Notes: generated by a model not told the origin, from the sequence alone. DNA of 64,000 nt from Pseudacidovorax intermedius (GCF_001476815.1 NZ_LDSL01000061.1:1-64000); one strand, 5' to 3'. Shown: positions 32,153 to 41,663, numbered from the stretch's first letter. Program-made: numbers and translations.

Positions 32153-34387
32153 TCAGGCGCTGCGGGGTTGCTGGGACGGGCTCGCCGCCAGATCGTCGGC
32201 GTCGCGCAGGATCTGCGCCACATCCGCCTTGATCTGCATGGCGATGCCCGCGGCAAGGTCGAGCCGGCGCAGCAGCCAGGGGCTGATGTCCTGTTCGAAC
32301 GGGTCGGGCAGTTGAACCACACCGGCCGCCAGCGAGGCCGCGGCGGCGGCATCGCCGCTGTCGGCCAGGGACGCCGCTGCCGGGCCCCCTGCCGGCTGGG
32401 GGCCGAGTGCCTCGTCGATGCGGTGCCCGGCTCGGGCCAGCGGACCTTCCACCTGTGCGGGGGTCAGCCGGTCGCGGCGCAGCACCAGCATCGACTTGAC
32501 GGCCGACAGCTGGGCCAGCAGCTGGTAGCTGTGAGCCTGCAGGCGCTGCAGCGGTTCGAGCGGCGGCTGCACGGCCCGCGGCTCGGACAGCGAGCGCTGC
32601 GTCGCCTGCACCAGGGCCGAGAGCGCGTCGAAGGCCTCCCGCCGCGCCAGCCGCCATTCGAGCTCCGGCGCCATCTCCACCTCTCGCAGCTGACCGAGGG
32701 ACAGCGACAGCCGCGCATGGCGGGCCTGCGCGGCCAGGGTGCGCCGCACCAGGGCGGGGATCTGCGTTCGTTCCCAGGATGGCAGCACGTAGCAGAAGGC
32801 CCACGCCAGCACAGCGCCGATCAGCGTGTCGGCGATACGCTCCCCGAGCGCGAAAGTGGGCGCGGCGCCGGCATAGAGCTGGTGGGCCTGCACCAGGCCC
32901 AGCACCGTGGCGGCCACGGCGGTGAGGGTGTATTTGCGCACCGCGAAGCCGTGGGCGAACGCCTGGGCGGCGGTCATGGCCAGCAGCAGTTCGAGCGGGC
33001 CCGGGTGCGTGGCCAGCAGTGCCACCGCGATCAGGCTGCCCACCAGTGTGCCGGCCACGCGCTGGTTGCGCCGCTCCAGGGTCTGGGCCAGGCTGCCGCG
33101 CAGCACCACCACGATGGTCAGCAGGATCCAGTAGTCGTGCGAGCCCCAGGGCATGAGCACGGCGACGGCATAGCCGGCGGCCAGCGCCAGGGCGGCGCGG
33201 ATGGCATGCCGCAGCGGCGGCGCGTCCCAGCGCCAGAGCGCCAGAAAGGGCCGGATCGACCATTCCGTGGGGCTGACGAAGACCTGCCAGTGGGCGCGCA
33301 CCACGGCCAGGTCGGGGGCCTCGTCGCTGCGTGCCAGCCGGGCCAGGCGCACGGTCTCGTCGTTGAGGTGGCCCAGGCGGTTGGCCATGCCGCGGGCGAG
33401 CTGGCCGGCCGAGGGGCCGCCCATCGCGGCCGACTCGTCGCCTTCCGCCGGCACGGCGGCCAGTTCACGGCGGCGGTCGGCGATGGCGGCGGGGCGGCGC
33501 ATCTGCAGCAGGGCGTCGGCCAGGCCCTCGACATCGTCGGCCATGGCCTCCAGCACGCGGCGCATGGCCGCCAGGCCGGGGCCATGCCGCGGATCGCCGC
33601 GCAGCGTCTCCAGGTCGAGTTCGCTGGCCAGCAGGTGGTCGCGCATCTCCAGCACCGTCAGCAGCAGGGCGGCCAGGCGCTGGCGCGCCGGCGTGCGGGG
33701 CGATTCGAAGACCAGGTCGCGCGTGGACTGCAGCTGGTCCGCCAGCGCGGCCTGCGCGCGCAGCATCGCGCCCAGCATGGGCGCGGCCACCTCGCGCACG
33801 TCGCTGGATTCGTCGCGGGCGGTGAACTGCCGCGCCTGAGCGCGCATGAGCGCCGCCACGGACAGCAGCAGGTCGGCCATGTACTGCGTGCGGTAGCGGG
33901 CATTGAGCGCCAGGTTCATCAGCGTGGCATAGACCACGTAGAGCCCGGCCCCCAGCGCCATGTGGCCAGTGCGGGCCAGCGCTTCCGCCACGCCGCTGGG
34001 CGGGCGCGTCGCCATGGAGAACACCATGGCCAGCATCAGCGCGATGGCGATCGGGATGCCCCGCTTGCCCCAGGCCATGGCCAGAAAGGCGAGGAAGGAG
34101 GCCGGCACCAGCAGCAGCCCGAGCCGGCCCGGCATGGTGTGCAGCATCTGCACCGCGAAGAAGAGCGGCAGGCTGCCCAGCGCCGCCGGCAGCAGCTGGC
34201 GCAGCTTGCCGCGGCGCGGTGCGGCCCGGTCGGGCGGGCTGGCGACGATGACGCCGGTGGCGGCAGACGCGGCTGCGGCCGTGCCCAGCCAGAAGTGGAT
34301 GCCGCCGGAAATCAGCAGCAGGCCGAGCGCCACCGACAGCCCGTTGGCCACGTCGTGGCTCAGGGCGGTGCGCAGCATGCCGCGCAT
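32153..34387 (-). CDS. FUSC / YccS-type membrane transporter
   Basis: 744 aa. Two blocks of about six hydrophobic helices (~10-160 and ~400-520) are each followed by a long cytosolic helical region, the layout of aromatic-acid or fusaric-acid type efflux proteins. The second block carries the family GSHDYWILLTIVVVLRGSLAQTLERRNQRVAGTLVG segment. Start ATG 34387 (MRGMLRTALS) lies 23 bp after suhB; ATG 34378 is an alternative. Substrate unknown. Probably co-transcribed with suhB and mscS. Confidence 0.85.
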   Translation of the reverse strand: MRGMLRTALSHDVANGLSVALGLLLISGGIHFWLGTAAAASAATGVIVASPPDRAAPRRGKLRQLLPAALGSLPLFFAVQMLHTMPGRLGLLLVPASFLAFLAMAWGKRGIPIAIALMLAMVFSMATRPPSGVAEALARTGHMALGAGLYVVYATLMNLALNARYRTQYMADLLLSVAALMRAQARQFTARDESSDVREVAAPMLGAMLRAQAALADQLQSTRDLVFESPRTPARQRLAALLLTVLEMRDHLLASELDLETLRGDPRHGPGLAAMRRVLEAMADDVEGLADALLQMRRPAAIADRRRELAAVPAEGDESAAMGGPSAGQLARGMANRLGHLNDETVRLARLARSDEAPDLAVVRAHWQVFVSPTEWSIRPFLALWRWDAPPLRHAIRAALALAAGYAVAVLMPWGSHDYWILLTIVVVLRGSLAQTLERRNQRVAGTLVGSLIAVALLATHPGPLELLLAMTAAQAFAHGFAVRKYTLTAVAATVLGLVQAHQLYAGAAPTFALGERIADTLIGAVLAWAFCYVLPSWERTQIPALVRRTLAAQARHARLSLSLGQLREVEMAPELEWRLARREAFDALSALVQATQRSLSEPRAVQPPLEPLQRLQAHSYQLLAQLSAVKSMLVLRRDRLTPAQVEGPLARAGHRIDEALGPQPAGGPAAASLADSGDAAAAASLAAGVVQLPDPFEQDISPWLLRRLDLAAGIAMQIKADVAQILRDADDLAASPSQQPRSA

Positions 34388-34410
34388 CGGCAGGCGAGCG
34401 GCCGTGCCCG

Positions 34411-35457
34411 TCACGCCTCGGGCGTGCCTTCGGAGCCTTCGGCTGCGCGCTTGACGCGGGTGAGCTTGCGCGGGGCGGCCGGCGCGGGGGCCGGGGCCTC
34501 GCCGGCGGCGGGTGCGTCGCCCTCGGCGCCTTCGGCCGTCAGGCCCACGGTGGAGCGGGCGTAGATGTCGGCCGAGTCGTCCGCCCCCGCGCGGCGGCTG
34601 GGGTCGACGGCGCGCATGCGGGCGGTGGCGGCCAGCTTGTCGTCCACGCCGGCGAACTTGGAGTACTTGCTCAGGATCGGCACCAGCTGGCCGTAGATGC
34701 GCGGCGTGCCGGCCAGCAGCTCGCGCTGCTCCAGGTACTCGCCCTCGCCGGTGAAGTTGCTGATCAGGCCGCCCGCCTCGGTCACCAGCAGCGAGCCGGC
34801 GGCGGCGTCCCAGATGCTGAGGCCGGTCTCGAAGAAGGCCTCGGTGTAGCCGGCGGCCACGTAGGCCAGGTCCAGCGCGGCGGCGCCGGGGCGGCGCAGG
34901 CCGGCGGCGCGCGGCATCAGGTCGGCCATGATGGCCAGGTACTGCTTGAAGTTGTCGCCGGTGCGGAAGGGAAAGCCGGTGGACACCAGGCTTTCGTTCA
35001 GCCGCGTGCGCTTGGAGACGCGGATGCGCCGCTCGTTGAGAAAGGCGCCGCGGCCGCGCGAGGCGGTGAACAGGTCGTTGCGCGTCGGGTCGTACACCAC
35101 CGCCTGCTCGATCTTGCCGCGCACCGACAGGCCGATGGACACGCAGTACACCGGGAAGCCGTGGATGAAATTGGTCGTGCCGTCCAGCGGATCGATGATC
35201 CACACGTACTCGGAATCGCGGGCGCCATGCTCGCTGCCCGATTCCTCGGCCAGGATGCCGTGGCCGGGGTAGGCGGTGAGCAGCGTCTCGATGATCGCGG
35301 CCTCGCTGGCATGGTCCACCTCGGTCACGAAGTCGTTCACCTGCTTCTGCGACACGCGCACCGCTTCGACGTCGAGCGCGGCGCGGTTGATGATGGCGCC
35401 GGCGGCGCGGGCGGCCTTGATGGCCACGTTGAGCATGGGATGCAGGTTGGACGACAT
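34411..35457 (-). CDS. suhB: Inositol-1-monophosphatase family protein SuhB
   Basis: Mg-dependent phosphatase that, as SuhB, also assists rRNA transcription antitermination. 348 aa. Metal site E71/E72 in ILAEESG, D89-x-L-D92-G-T-T in DPLDGTTNF, and WDAAAGSLL with a late Asp (~222). The standard protein is ~267 aa. Here an extra ~70-residue tail rich in Ala, Pro, Glu and Arg (from about 278) has no recognisable domain and is probably disordered. Start ATG 35457 gives [10 protein letters not shown], the family N-terminus. Confidence 0.9.
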   Translation of the reverse strand: MSSNLHPMLNVAIKAARAAGAIINRAALDVEAVRVSQKQVNDFVTEVDHASEAAIIETLLTAYPGHGILAEESGSEHGARDSEYVWIIDPLDGTTNFIHGFPVYCVSIGLSVRGKIEQAVVYDPTRNDLFTASRGRGAFLNERRIRVSKRTRLNESLVSTGFPFRTGDNFKQYLAIMADLMPRAAGLRRPGAAALDLAYVAAGYTEAFFETGLSIWDAAAGSLLVTEAGGLISNFTGEGEYLEQRELLAGTPRIYGQLVPILSKYSKFAGVDDKLAATARMRAVDPSRRAGADDSADIYARSTVGLTAEGAEGDAPAAGEAPAPAPAAPRKLTRVKRAAEGSEGTPEA

Positions 35458-35833
35458 GGGTTGTGCGAGGAACGGGCGCGGGCCCGGCCCGCCGAAGACG
35501 CGTCCGGCGATGCGGACGGAAAAGGAAGGCGCGCATTTTAGCGGCCGGCCCGCGGATCGCTCTACAATGAGAATAATTCTCAAAAAGTGTAGCTTCGCAA
35601 GCCAGGACGCCGGGCAGCGCACCATGCGCCGCGGGCGGTCATCCGTCCGATGACCGCATCCCCTCCGGTCCAGCCAGCGATGGTGCGGCAGCCCTTGCGG
35701 CATGCCGGCGCCGATCCCATCCTGGAGTGACCATGTCCCCGTTCTGCCGGGCCGCCGACCGTGCGGCCCTTCCAGCCTGGCCGTTCGCGCCTCCTTTCGA
35801 TCGCCAATCCGGACCTGGCGCCGGCCTGCCGGC
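35458..35833. promoter_or_regulatory. suhB / iron-operon intergenic region with Fur box
   Basis: The 376-bp divergent region holds the Fur box at 35566-35584 and a possible leader ORF at 35733-35837. A TACAAT (35563-35568) abutting the Fur box could be a plus-strand -10, but no good -35 is visible. On the minus strand a suhB promoter must also be here and was not identified. Confidence 0.5.
35566..35584. promoter_or_regulatory. Fur box
   Basis: Core TGAGAATAATTCTCA (35568-35582) is a perfect 7-1-7 palindrome, extended on the left by AA as in the proteobacterial Fur consensus AATGAGAATNATTCTCATT. It implies iron repression of the downstream DUF3649-PepSY-DUF3325 operon. Confidence 0.88.
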
Positions 35834-35837
35834 ATGA
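35733..35837 (+). CDS. Possible 34-aa leader peptide of the iron operon
   Basis: An ATG with a strong ribosome site (TGGAGTGACC before it) opens a 34-residue frame starting [13 protein letters not shown]. Its stop overlaps the DUF3649 ATG (ATGA at 35834-35837). DUF3649 itself has no visible ribosome site, so reinitiation from this frame would explain its translation. The peptide resembles nothing known; its translation may matter more than its product. Confidence 0.45.
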   Translation: MSPFCRAADRAALPAWPFAPPFDRQSGPGAGLPA

Positions 35838-36208
35838 ACGCGCGTCCGACCGCCGCGCCGCGCGGGCACGACGTGCACGCTGGCGCCCCCGGAGGCGCGT
35901 CTTCCGCGCTTCGTCGCGCGGCTGCCACCGTCTGGCGGCATGGCCCGCTGGTGTCGCGCATCGTCGCGGCCATCGGCGGCGGCTATGCGCTGGGGGCGCT
36001 GGCCAGCGTGGCCGCGCTCGCCTTGCCGGCCAGCCGGCCGCAGGCCGTCATCGGCGGCATGCTGGGCAGCTTTGCGGTGTACGCGGCGGCGGTGATCTGG
36101 GTCTTCGCCGCGCGCAGCGCCACGCGGGCCTGGGCGGGCCTGGCGCTGGCGGCGCTGCCGCTGCTGCTGGCCTGCGCCACGGTCTGGGGCGCGGGAGCCG
36201 CCTCGTGA
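35834..36208 (+). CDS. DUF3649 iron-uptake-associated membrane protein
   Basis: 124 aa with a ~35-residue polar head and three hydrophobic helices ([61 protein letters not shown]). Recognised from the conserved YALGA and [15 protein letters not shown] segments. Found in iron- and siderophore-uptake operons of betaproteobacteria with PepSY and DUF3325 proteins, as here. Molecular role not known. Its stop overlaps the PepSY start (GTGA). Confidence 0.85.
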   Translation: MNARPTAAPRGHDVHAGAPGGASSALRRAAATVWRHGPLVSRIVAAIGGGYALGALASVAALALPASRPQAVIGGMLGSFAVYAAAVIWVFAARSATRAWAGLALAALPLLLACATVWGAGAAS

Positions 36209-37863
36209 GCCGCCTGCGTCCCCCGACGCCCCCGGCGCGCGGCCTGCGCCAGCGCATGTCGGACCTGCACATCTGGGCCGGGCTGCTGGTCGGCTGGGTG
36301 CTCTACGCCATGTTCCTCACCGGCACGGTGAGCTACTTCAAGGAAGAGATCTCGCAGTGGATGCGGCCGGAGGTGCCGCACCGCATCGCCTTGCCCGATG
36401 CCGCCACCGTGGCCGAGCGCGTGACGGCCGAGCTGACGACGCGTGCGGCCGGCAGTCCGCAATGGAGCTTCTCGCTGCCCGACGCGCGCAAGCCCGAGGT
36501 CGATGCCTTCTGGCGCAAGCCGGGCGTGACCGGCGGCCGGCGAAGCTTCGAGAGCGCCACCTTCGACCCCGACACGGGCCACGCGGTCGCCGCGCGCGCG
36601 ACGGGCGGCGGCGAGTTCTTCTACCGCTTCCACTTCCAGTTCCACTACATGCCCGTGCTGTGGGGCCGCTGGCTGGCGGGGGTGTGCGCCATGTTCATGC
36701 TCGTGGCCATCGTCAGCGGCGTGATCACGCACAAGAAGATCTTCACGGACTTCTTCACCTTCCGCTGGGGCAAGGGCCAGCGCTCCTGGCTGGACGCGCA
36801 CAACGTGCTGTCGGTGCTGGGGCTGCCCTTCCACCTGATGATCACGTACACCGGGCTGGTCACGCTGGCGGCGCTGTACATGCCTTTCGCCGAGCAGACG
36901 GCGTTCAAGACGCCGGCCGAGCGGCGCGCGCTCACCGAGCAGACCAGCGCCTTCCTGCAGCCGCGCACGCCCAGCGGGCAGTCGGCGCCGCTGGCCTCCG
37001 TCGGCGACATGGTGCGGCAGGCCCAGGCGCGCTGGGGCGCCGAAGGGCCGAGCCGCGTCACCATCGCCAATGCGGGCGACCAGGTGGCGCGCGTGGCCGT
37101 GACGCGCGGCGACGACGGCCGGGTGTCCATCAGCCCGCAGTACATGCTCTTCGAGGGCAGCACCGGCCGGCTGCTGGAGGTCCGGGACCGCGTCGGGCCC
37201 GCCGCCGAGACGCGCGGCGTGATGTACGCGCTGCACATCGGCCGCTTCAGCGACGGGGCGACGCGCTGGCTCTACTTCATCGTCAGCCTGGCCGGCACCG
37301 CCATGGTGGGCACGGGCCTGGTGATGTGGACCGTCAAGCGCCGCGCCAGGCTGCCCGATCCGCAGCGGCCGCACCTCGGCTTCCGGCTGGTGGAGCGGCT
37401 CAACATCGCGGCCATCGCCGGCCTGTCCATCGCCATGGCCGGCATGCTGTGGGCCAACCGGCTGCTGCCCACCGAGCTCGCGCAACGGGCCGCGTGGGAG
37501 ATCCACGTGTTCTTCATCGTCTGGGCGGCGACGCTCGCCTGGGCGCTGCTGCGGCCCGCCCGCCGCGCGTGGATCGAGCTGTTGTGGGCCGCCACCGCGG
37601 TGTTGGCGCTGCTGCCGCTGCTGAGTTGGGTGACCACCGGCCGCCACCTGCTGGCGAGCCTGCAAGCCGGCGATGGTGTGTTCGCCGGCATGGACCTGAT
37701 GCTGTGGGCGCTGGCCGCCCTGCATGCCGTGCTGGCGCTGCGCACCATGCGCCATCAGGCCCGCCTGCCGCGCGCGCGGCCCGCGGCGCATGCGGCGGCC
37801 GAGGCGGCGGCGCGCCCAGCCACGCCCGCCGGCGAGGCCCTGGCCACCGAGGGCGGCCGCTGA
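36205..37863 (+). CDS. PepSY-associated transmembrane protein (siderophore-iron reductase type)
   Basis: Inner-membrane protein of 552 aa with an N-terminal helix carrying conserved His (DLHIWAGLLVGWVLYAMFLTGTVSYFKEEI). A periplasmic PepSY-like region is followed by helices with His residues (GVITHKKIFTDFF, LDAHNVLSVLGLPFHLMITYTG, MYALHIGRFSD) and then four more helices. The pattern fits PepSY-TM proteins, some of which reduce ferric siderophores. Start GTG 36205 is supported by GTGA overlap; ATG 36256 is an alternative just before the first helix. Regulated with its operon by the Fur box upstream. Confidence 0.88.
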   Translation: MSRLRPPTPPARGLRQRMSDLHIWAGLLVGWVLYAMFLTGTVSYFKEEISQWMRPEVPHRIALPDAATVAERVTAELTTRAAGSPQWSFSLPDARKPEVDAFWRKPGVTGGRRSFESATFDPDTGHAVAARATGGGEFFYRFHFQFHYMPVLWGRWLAGVCAMFMLVAIVSGVITHKKIFTDFFTFRWGKGQRSWLDAHNVLSVLGLPFHLMITYTGLVTLAALYMPFAEQTAFKTPAERRALTEQTSAFLQPRTPSGQSAPLASVGDMVRQAQARWGAEGPSRVTIANAGDQVARVAVTRGDDGRVSISPQYMLFEGSTGRLLEVRDRVGPAAETRGVMYALHIGRFSDGATRWLYFIVSLAGTAMVGTGLVMWTVKRRARLPDPQRPHLGFRLVERLNIAAIAGLSIAMAGMLWANRLLPTELAQRAAWEIHVFFIVWAATLAWALLRPARRAWIELLWAATAVLALLPLLSWVTTGRHLLASLQAGDGVFAGMDLMLWALAALHAVLALRTMRHQARLPRARPAAHAAAEAAARPATPAGEALATEGGR

Positions 37864-38141
37864 TGCACGCGCTCGTCACGCTCTGCAACCTGGCCGGCTT
37901 CGCGCTGCTGGCCGCGTCCACCGCCCGGCAGCAGGACGACCTGTTCGGCCAGGCGCTGGCGCCACGCGCCACGGCGCTGCTGCGTACCGGCGGCGCGGCC
38001 GGCCTGCTGGCGGGCCTGGGGGCCGCCGTGCATGCGTGGGGCTGGGGGCTCGGCCTGGTGGTGTGGTGCGGCCACCTGAGCGTGGCCGCCGGCGCCGTCG
38101 TGCTGGCGCTGGTGGCCTGGGACCGGCGCCGGCGCCGCTGA
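37863..38141 (+). CDS. DUF3325 small membrane protein
   Basis: 92 aa with three hydrophobic helices. Starts in the PepSY stop codon (TGATG at 37861-37865). The pattern LCNLAGFALLAASTARQQDDLFG is the DUF3325 signature. Last gene of the iron operon. Function unknown; the family is found with PepSY and DUF3649 in iron acquisition loci. No TonB-dependent receptor follows, unlike many such loci. Confidence 0.82.
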   Translation: MHALVTLCNLAGFALLAASTARQQDDLFGQALAPRATALLRTGGAAGLLAGLGAAVHAWGWGLGLVVWCGHLSVAAGAVVLALVAWDRRRRR

Positions 38142-38204
38142 CGCGGGGCCTTCGCTGCGAGACGCCGCCGCCCGGCGCCTGACGCACCAGGCGGCGCGCC
38201 GCGC

Positions 38205-40739
38205 TCACTCCGCGATGCGCGTGCTGCTGTACTGCGCGTCGGCCTGGATCTCGGCCTCGGTGAATGGCACCCGCAGCCACTGCTTGGCGCTGTAGCGGCG
38301 CGTGTAGTCGGCGTTGTGCGGCGAGGCCGGGTCGTCCGACTGCGAGAAGGTCAGGAAGGTATGGGCCTGCACGCCGGCGTCGTCGAAGCGCACCACCTGC
38401 ATGTAGCTGTTGCCGTTGGGGTCGCCGTCCATGCTGTAGCCGCCCTGTTCGATGCGCTGCTCGGAGCAGGCGATGGTGAAGTAGCCCACGTTGCCGCAGC
38501 CGCCGTACAGCGGGATGCGCGTGCCGCCGCGGGTCGCGAACAGCGTCTCGCCGCGCGGTGCGTTCAGCGCGAAGCCGCTGGCCTGGATGGCCAGCGTGGC
38601 GGCGCCCATGGCCTGCCGCAGCGCGCCGGCGGCCGAAGGCTGCAGGTCGCGCGGCGTGGTCAGCGGATGGGCCGCGTCGAAGGGCACCGCCCACAGCGCG
38701 GACGCGCCCAGCCGCTCGGCACGGCGCCAGAACTCGTCCCACACATGCGCGCCGCGGGCATCGGGGTTGCCGGTGGAGTCCCAGTTGCGCAGTTGGTCGC
38801 AGGCGGCGGCGATGTCCACCGTGCGCGCCGGCGAATAGCTCTGACCCGTGGCCGCGTCGGCCGTTACGCTTACCGTGGTGGGCGAGGTGCAGGCCAGGGC
38901 CAGCGCCTGGTCCTTCACCAGCTCGGCGCTCAGCACGCGGCTGTTGAGCACCATGCGCTGCACGATGTCGGGCGTGGCGCGGTTGCCGCTGTAACCGTCG
39001 GTGCCTGCCAGGCGTGCCCGGGCCATCAGGTGGCCGAGCCGGGTGCGCAGCGTCTGCGCCTCGGTGCCGGCCGGGCCGATGATGGCCGGGAAGCCGGTGA
39101 GCGGCGCATCGGGATTGGCCAGCCAGTAGCTGTCGTTCATGTTGGCCACGTAGTCGTCGCGCAGCAGGCCGGGCATGCTGGCGGCGGGCAGGGCGCCGGG
39201 CTGGGCGGCGGCGGCATCCACCGTCCAGTTGCAGGCCGCGCGCGAGCCGTCGAGCACCGGCACCCGGGGCAGGGCGCCGGCCAGGGCGGCACTCACTGGC
39301 GTGGCGCAGGCCGAGAGCTGTGCCGGCGGCACGTTGGGCATGGCGCCGATGTCGCCGTACCAGGCCTGCGTGCGGCCGCGGCCCACGGCCACGGTGTTGA
39401 CCCAGGGGATGGACTGCTCCTCCTTCTGGATGGCGATCAGCTCGTCGAGCGATTTGGCCGTGTTCCAGCGCATCCAGGTGCGGAACAGCCGGTAGTTGTC
39501 GGCGTTGATGTCGCGGATCGCGAAGGCGGTGGTGGTCGACCAGCCCAGTGCCGGGTTGAGCGAGCCCAGGTTCACCAGCGGCCCATACTCGCTGCGGTAG
39601 AGCGTGCGGGTGACGGGCGCGCCGTCCTTCACCGCCACGGTGATGCGCTGCGGCGTCATCTTGATCTTCTGGCCATCGCGCATGTAGGCGGTGGGGTCGT
39701 CCGAAGCCAGCGTCAGCTGGAAGAAGCCGAAGCGCCGCGCGGTGGAGACGGTGTGGCTCCACGCCACGCCGCTGTTGAAGCCGATCAGGATCACCGGGAT
39801 GCCCAGGAAGGAGCTGCCGCTCACGTCCAGCTCGCCCGGGATGGTCAGCTGCGCCTGGTAGAAGCGGTCGGGCCCGCGCCAGTACCAGTGCGGATTGCCG
39901 AACAGCAGCGGCCCGCCGCCGGTGGCTCCGCCGCCGAAGCCGTACATGTTGCTGCCCACGCCGGCCTCGCCGCCCACCTCCAGCGCGGGCGCCTGCAGCT
40001 GTTGCGGTCTGATCGCGGCGAACTGCCGGGTCGCCTCTCGCCGCGCGCGGCTGGTGACCACGGCCGAGGCCGGCGGCTGCGCATTGGCGATGGCGGCGAG
40101 GAAATTGCTGTAGCCGGCCGCGAAGTTGGCCTGGTACATGCGCCGCCACAGGTCGGCGGTGGTCACGGTCGTCACCCAGGCCTGGTCGCGGCAGGCGACG
40201 TGGCGGCCCGCGCTGCCACCGGCCTTCACTTCGCGCACGTAGCGGTTGTAGCCGGCGGTGAAGCCTTCGACCATCTGCAGCAGCTTGGCCGGCTGGGCCG
40301 CCATGATGGCCTGGATGCGGGCGTCGTCCATCACCTGGCGGTGGAAGAAGTCGGAGTCGATGTTCTTCGGCCGGCCGATGGTGCCGCTGGTGGCCACCAG
40401 CGTGTCCGCGCCCAGCCAGCGCGAGCGCTCGCCCCGGTAGGTGAGGAAGGCGTCGGCCATGGTGCACAGCGCGTCCTGCGCCTGGGCATAGCCGTAGCCG
40501 TAGCCCACGCCGCCCCAATCCGCGGCCTTGATGTGGGGCACGCCCATGGCGGTGCGGCGGATCTCCGCCTGGTACTGCTGCGCGGCCGGTGCCGGCGCGG
40601 GCGACGGTGCGGGTGCCGGCGCAGGGGCCGGGGCGGGCGTGAATTGCACGTTGCCGCCGCCGCTGCCGCCGCAGGCGGCGAGCGAGGCGAGCGCGAGCAG
40701 GGTCAGAGGCCGCAGATGGCGGCCGAGGGATGAGCGCAT
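38205..40739 (-). CDS. Penicillin/AHL acylase-type Ntn hydrolase, lipoprotein
   Basis: 844 aa. The lipoprotein signal ends LALASLAAC, followed by a Pro-Ala linker (~33-52). The alpha region is followed by the self-cleavage point before S263 in GVGSNMYGFGG, where the new N-terminal serine would be the nucleophile. Family motifs HWYWRGPDRFYQAQLTIPG, IGFNSGVAWSHT and NYRLFRTW are clear. It would hydrolyse an amide such as a penicillin, N-acyl homoserine lactone or acylated peptide, at the outer membrane or periplasm. Convergent with the iron operon and not under its Fur box. Substrate cannot be told. Confidence 0.87.
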   Translation of the reverse strand: MRSSLGRHLRPLTLLALASLAACGGSGGGNVQFTPAPAPAPAPAPSPAPAPAAQQYQAEIRRTAMGVPHIKAADWGGVGYGYGYAQAQDALCTMADAFLTYRGERSRWLGADTLVATSGTIGRPKNIDSDFFHRQVMDDARIQAIMAAQPAKLLQMVEGFTAGYNRYVREVKAGGSAGRHVACRDQAWVTTVTTADLWRRMYQANFAAGYSNFLAAIANAQPPASAVVTSRARREATRQFAAIRPQQLQAPALEVGGEAGVGSNMYGFGGGATGGGPLLFGNPHWYWRGPDRFYQAQLTIPGELDVSGSSFLGIPVILIGFNSGVAWSHTVSTARRFGFFQLTLASDDPTAYMRDGQKIKMTPQRITVAVKDGAPVTRTLYRSEYGPLVNLGSLNPALGWSTTTAFAIRDINADNYRLFRTWMRWNTAKSLDELIAIQKEEQSIPWVNTVAVGRGRTQAWYGDIGAMPNVPPAQLSACATPVSAALAGALPRVPVLDGSRAACNWTVDAAAAQPGALPAASMPGLLRDDYVANMNDSYWLANPDAPLTGFPAIIGPAGTEAQTLRTRLGHLMARARLAGTDGYSGNRATPDIVQRMVLNSRVLSAELVKDQALALACTSPTTVSVTADAATGQSYSPARTVDIAAACDQLRNWDSTGNPDARGAHVWDEFWRRAERLGASALWAVPFDAAHPLTTPRDLQPSAAGALRQAMGAATLAIQASGFALNAPRGETLFATRGGTRIPLYGGCGNVGYFTIACSEQRIEQGGYSMDGDPNGNSYMQVVRFDDAGVQAHTFLTFSQSDDPASPHNADYTRRYSAKQWLRVPFTEAEIQADAQYSSTRIAE

Positions 40740-40850
40740 GTTGGTCTCCTTGGTTCTTGCTGTCGGCGTCTTGAGGCGCCGCCGGGCAGGGTACGGCCTC
40801 AGCCTGCGGCCCGCTTGTACGTAGCCGCTATCGGTGCACCGCCGCTGCGC

Positions 40851-41663
40851 TCAGGCGGGCCAGGTGCGCGTGGCGGCCTCGTCCACCGCCAACTGCACGC
40901 GCCGCGGATCGGCCAGGAAGGAGGGCGCCAGGCCGAAGCAGGACTGGAAGGTGCGGCTCATGTGCGCCGAGTCGGAAAAACCGCCCGCCAGCGCCACCTG
41001 CGTCAGCGGCGCGCCCTCGCGCATCTGCTGGATGGCGCGGCGGATCTTGGCCCACAGCGCATAGCGGGTGACCGACAAGCCTGCCTGTTCGCGGAAGAGG
41101 TGGGTCAGGCGGTCGGCGGACAGGCCCGCCAGGGCCGCCAGCGCCGGCAGCGGCGCCGCCTGCGGGTCGCGTCGGATAGCCGCGGCCACGCGGCTGATGC
41201 GCGGGTCGAGTGGCCGCTCCGGGCTCGACGTGACGGCCTCGAGCGGTGCACCGACGGCCAGGCGCACCGCGTCGTTGCACAGGGCCTGCAACGCGTCCGC
41301 ATCGAGTTGGCCGTGCAGCGCGCCCTCGCACGCGGGCCCCAGCCGGACGAGGTCCTCGACTGGCAGCGGATGGATGCGGCGCTCGCCCAGCCGCGCCGCC
41401 AGCAGCCGGTGGTGGTGGGCGGCCGGATCGAGGTTGAGCGACAGCAGGCCCCAGCGGCTCGCGTCCAGCCGTCGCGCCACCAGCGGCGGCACCCACGCGG
41501 CTGCAGCCTGCAGGCGCTCGCCGCTGCCGGTGACGAGCGTGAAGCTGCGCCCCGGCGGCGCGAGCAGCACCGCGCCGCTCGCCCGGGCCGTGAGGCCGGA
41601 GGCAATGGCATGCGTGGCATACAGGAAGCGGTCTTCCCAGAGGTGCAGATGGGCGTCGGACAC
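40851..41663 (-). CDS. AraC-family transcriptional regulator
   Basis: 270 aa from GTG 41663; a TTG at 41714 would add 17 Pro/Arg-rich residues. The N-terminal half is a sensor-like domain with several His (DAHLHLWEDRFLY). The C-terminal ~100 residues carry the two helix-turn-helix motifs (LPALAALAGLSADRLTHLFREQAGLS; PLTQVALAGGFSDSAHMSRTFQSCFG). It probably controls neighbours such as the acylase (111 bp downstream on the same strand) or the ferredoxin; the signal is unknown. Confidence 0.85.
   Translation of the reverse strand: MSDAHLHLWEDRFLYATHAIASGLTARASGAVLLAPPGRSFTLVTGSGERLQAAAAWVPPLVARRLDASRWGLLSLNLDPAAHHHRLLAARLGERRIHPLPVEDLVRLGPACEGALHGQLDADALQALCNDAVRLAVGAPLEAVTSSPERPLDPRISRVAAAIRRDPQAAPLPALAALAGLSADRLTHLFREQAGLSVTRYALWAKIRRAIQQMREGAPLTQVALAGGFSDSAHMSRTFQSCFGLAPSFLADPRRVQLAVDEAATRTWPA

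Noticed and set aside
30995-34564. 1189-aa open frame on the plus strand
   Set aside because: Antisense to mscS, FUSC and suhB. It is His/Gln/Gly/Arg-rich, the typical composition of the frame opposite GC-rich coding DNA, with no domain.
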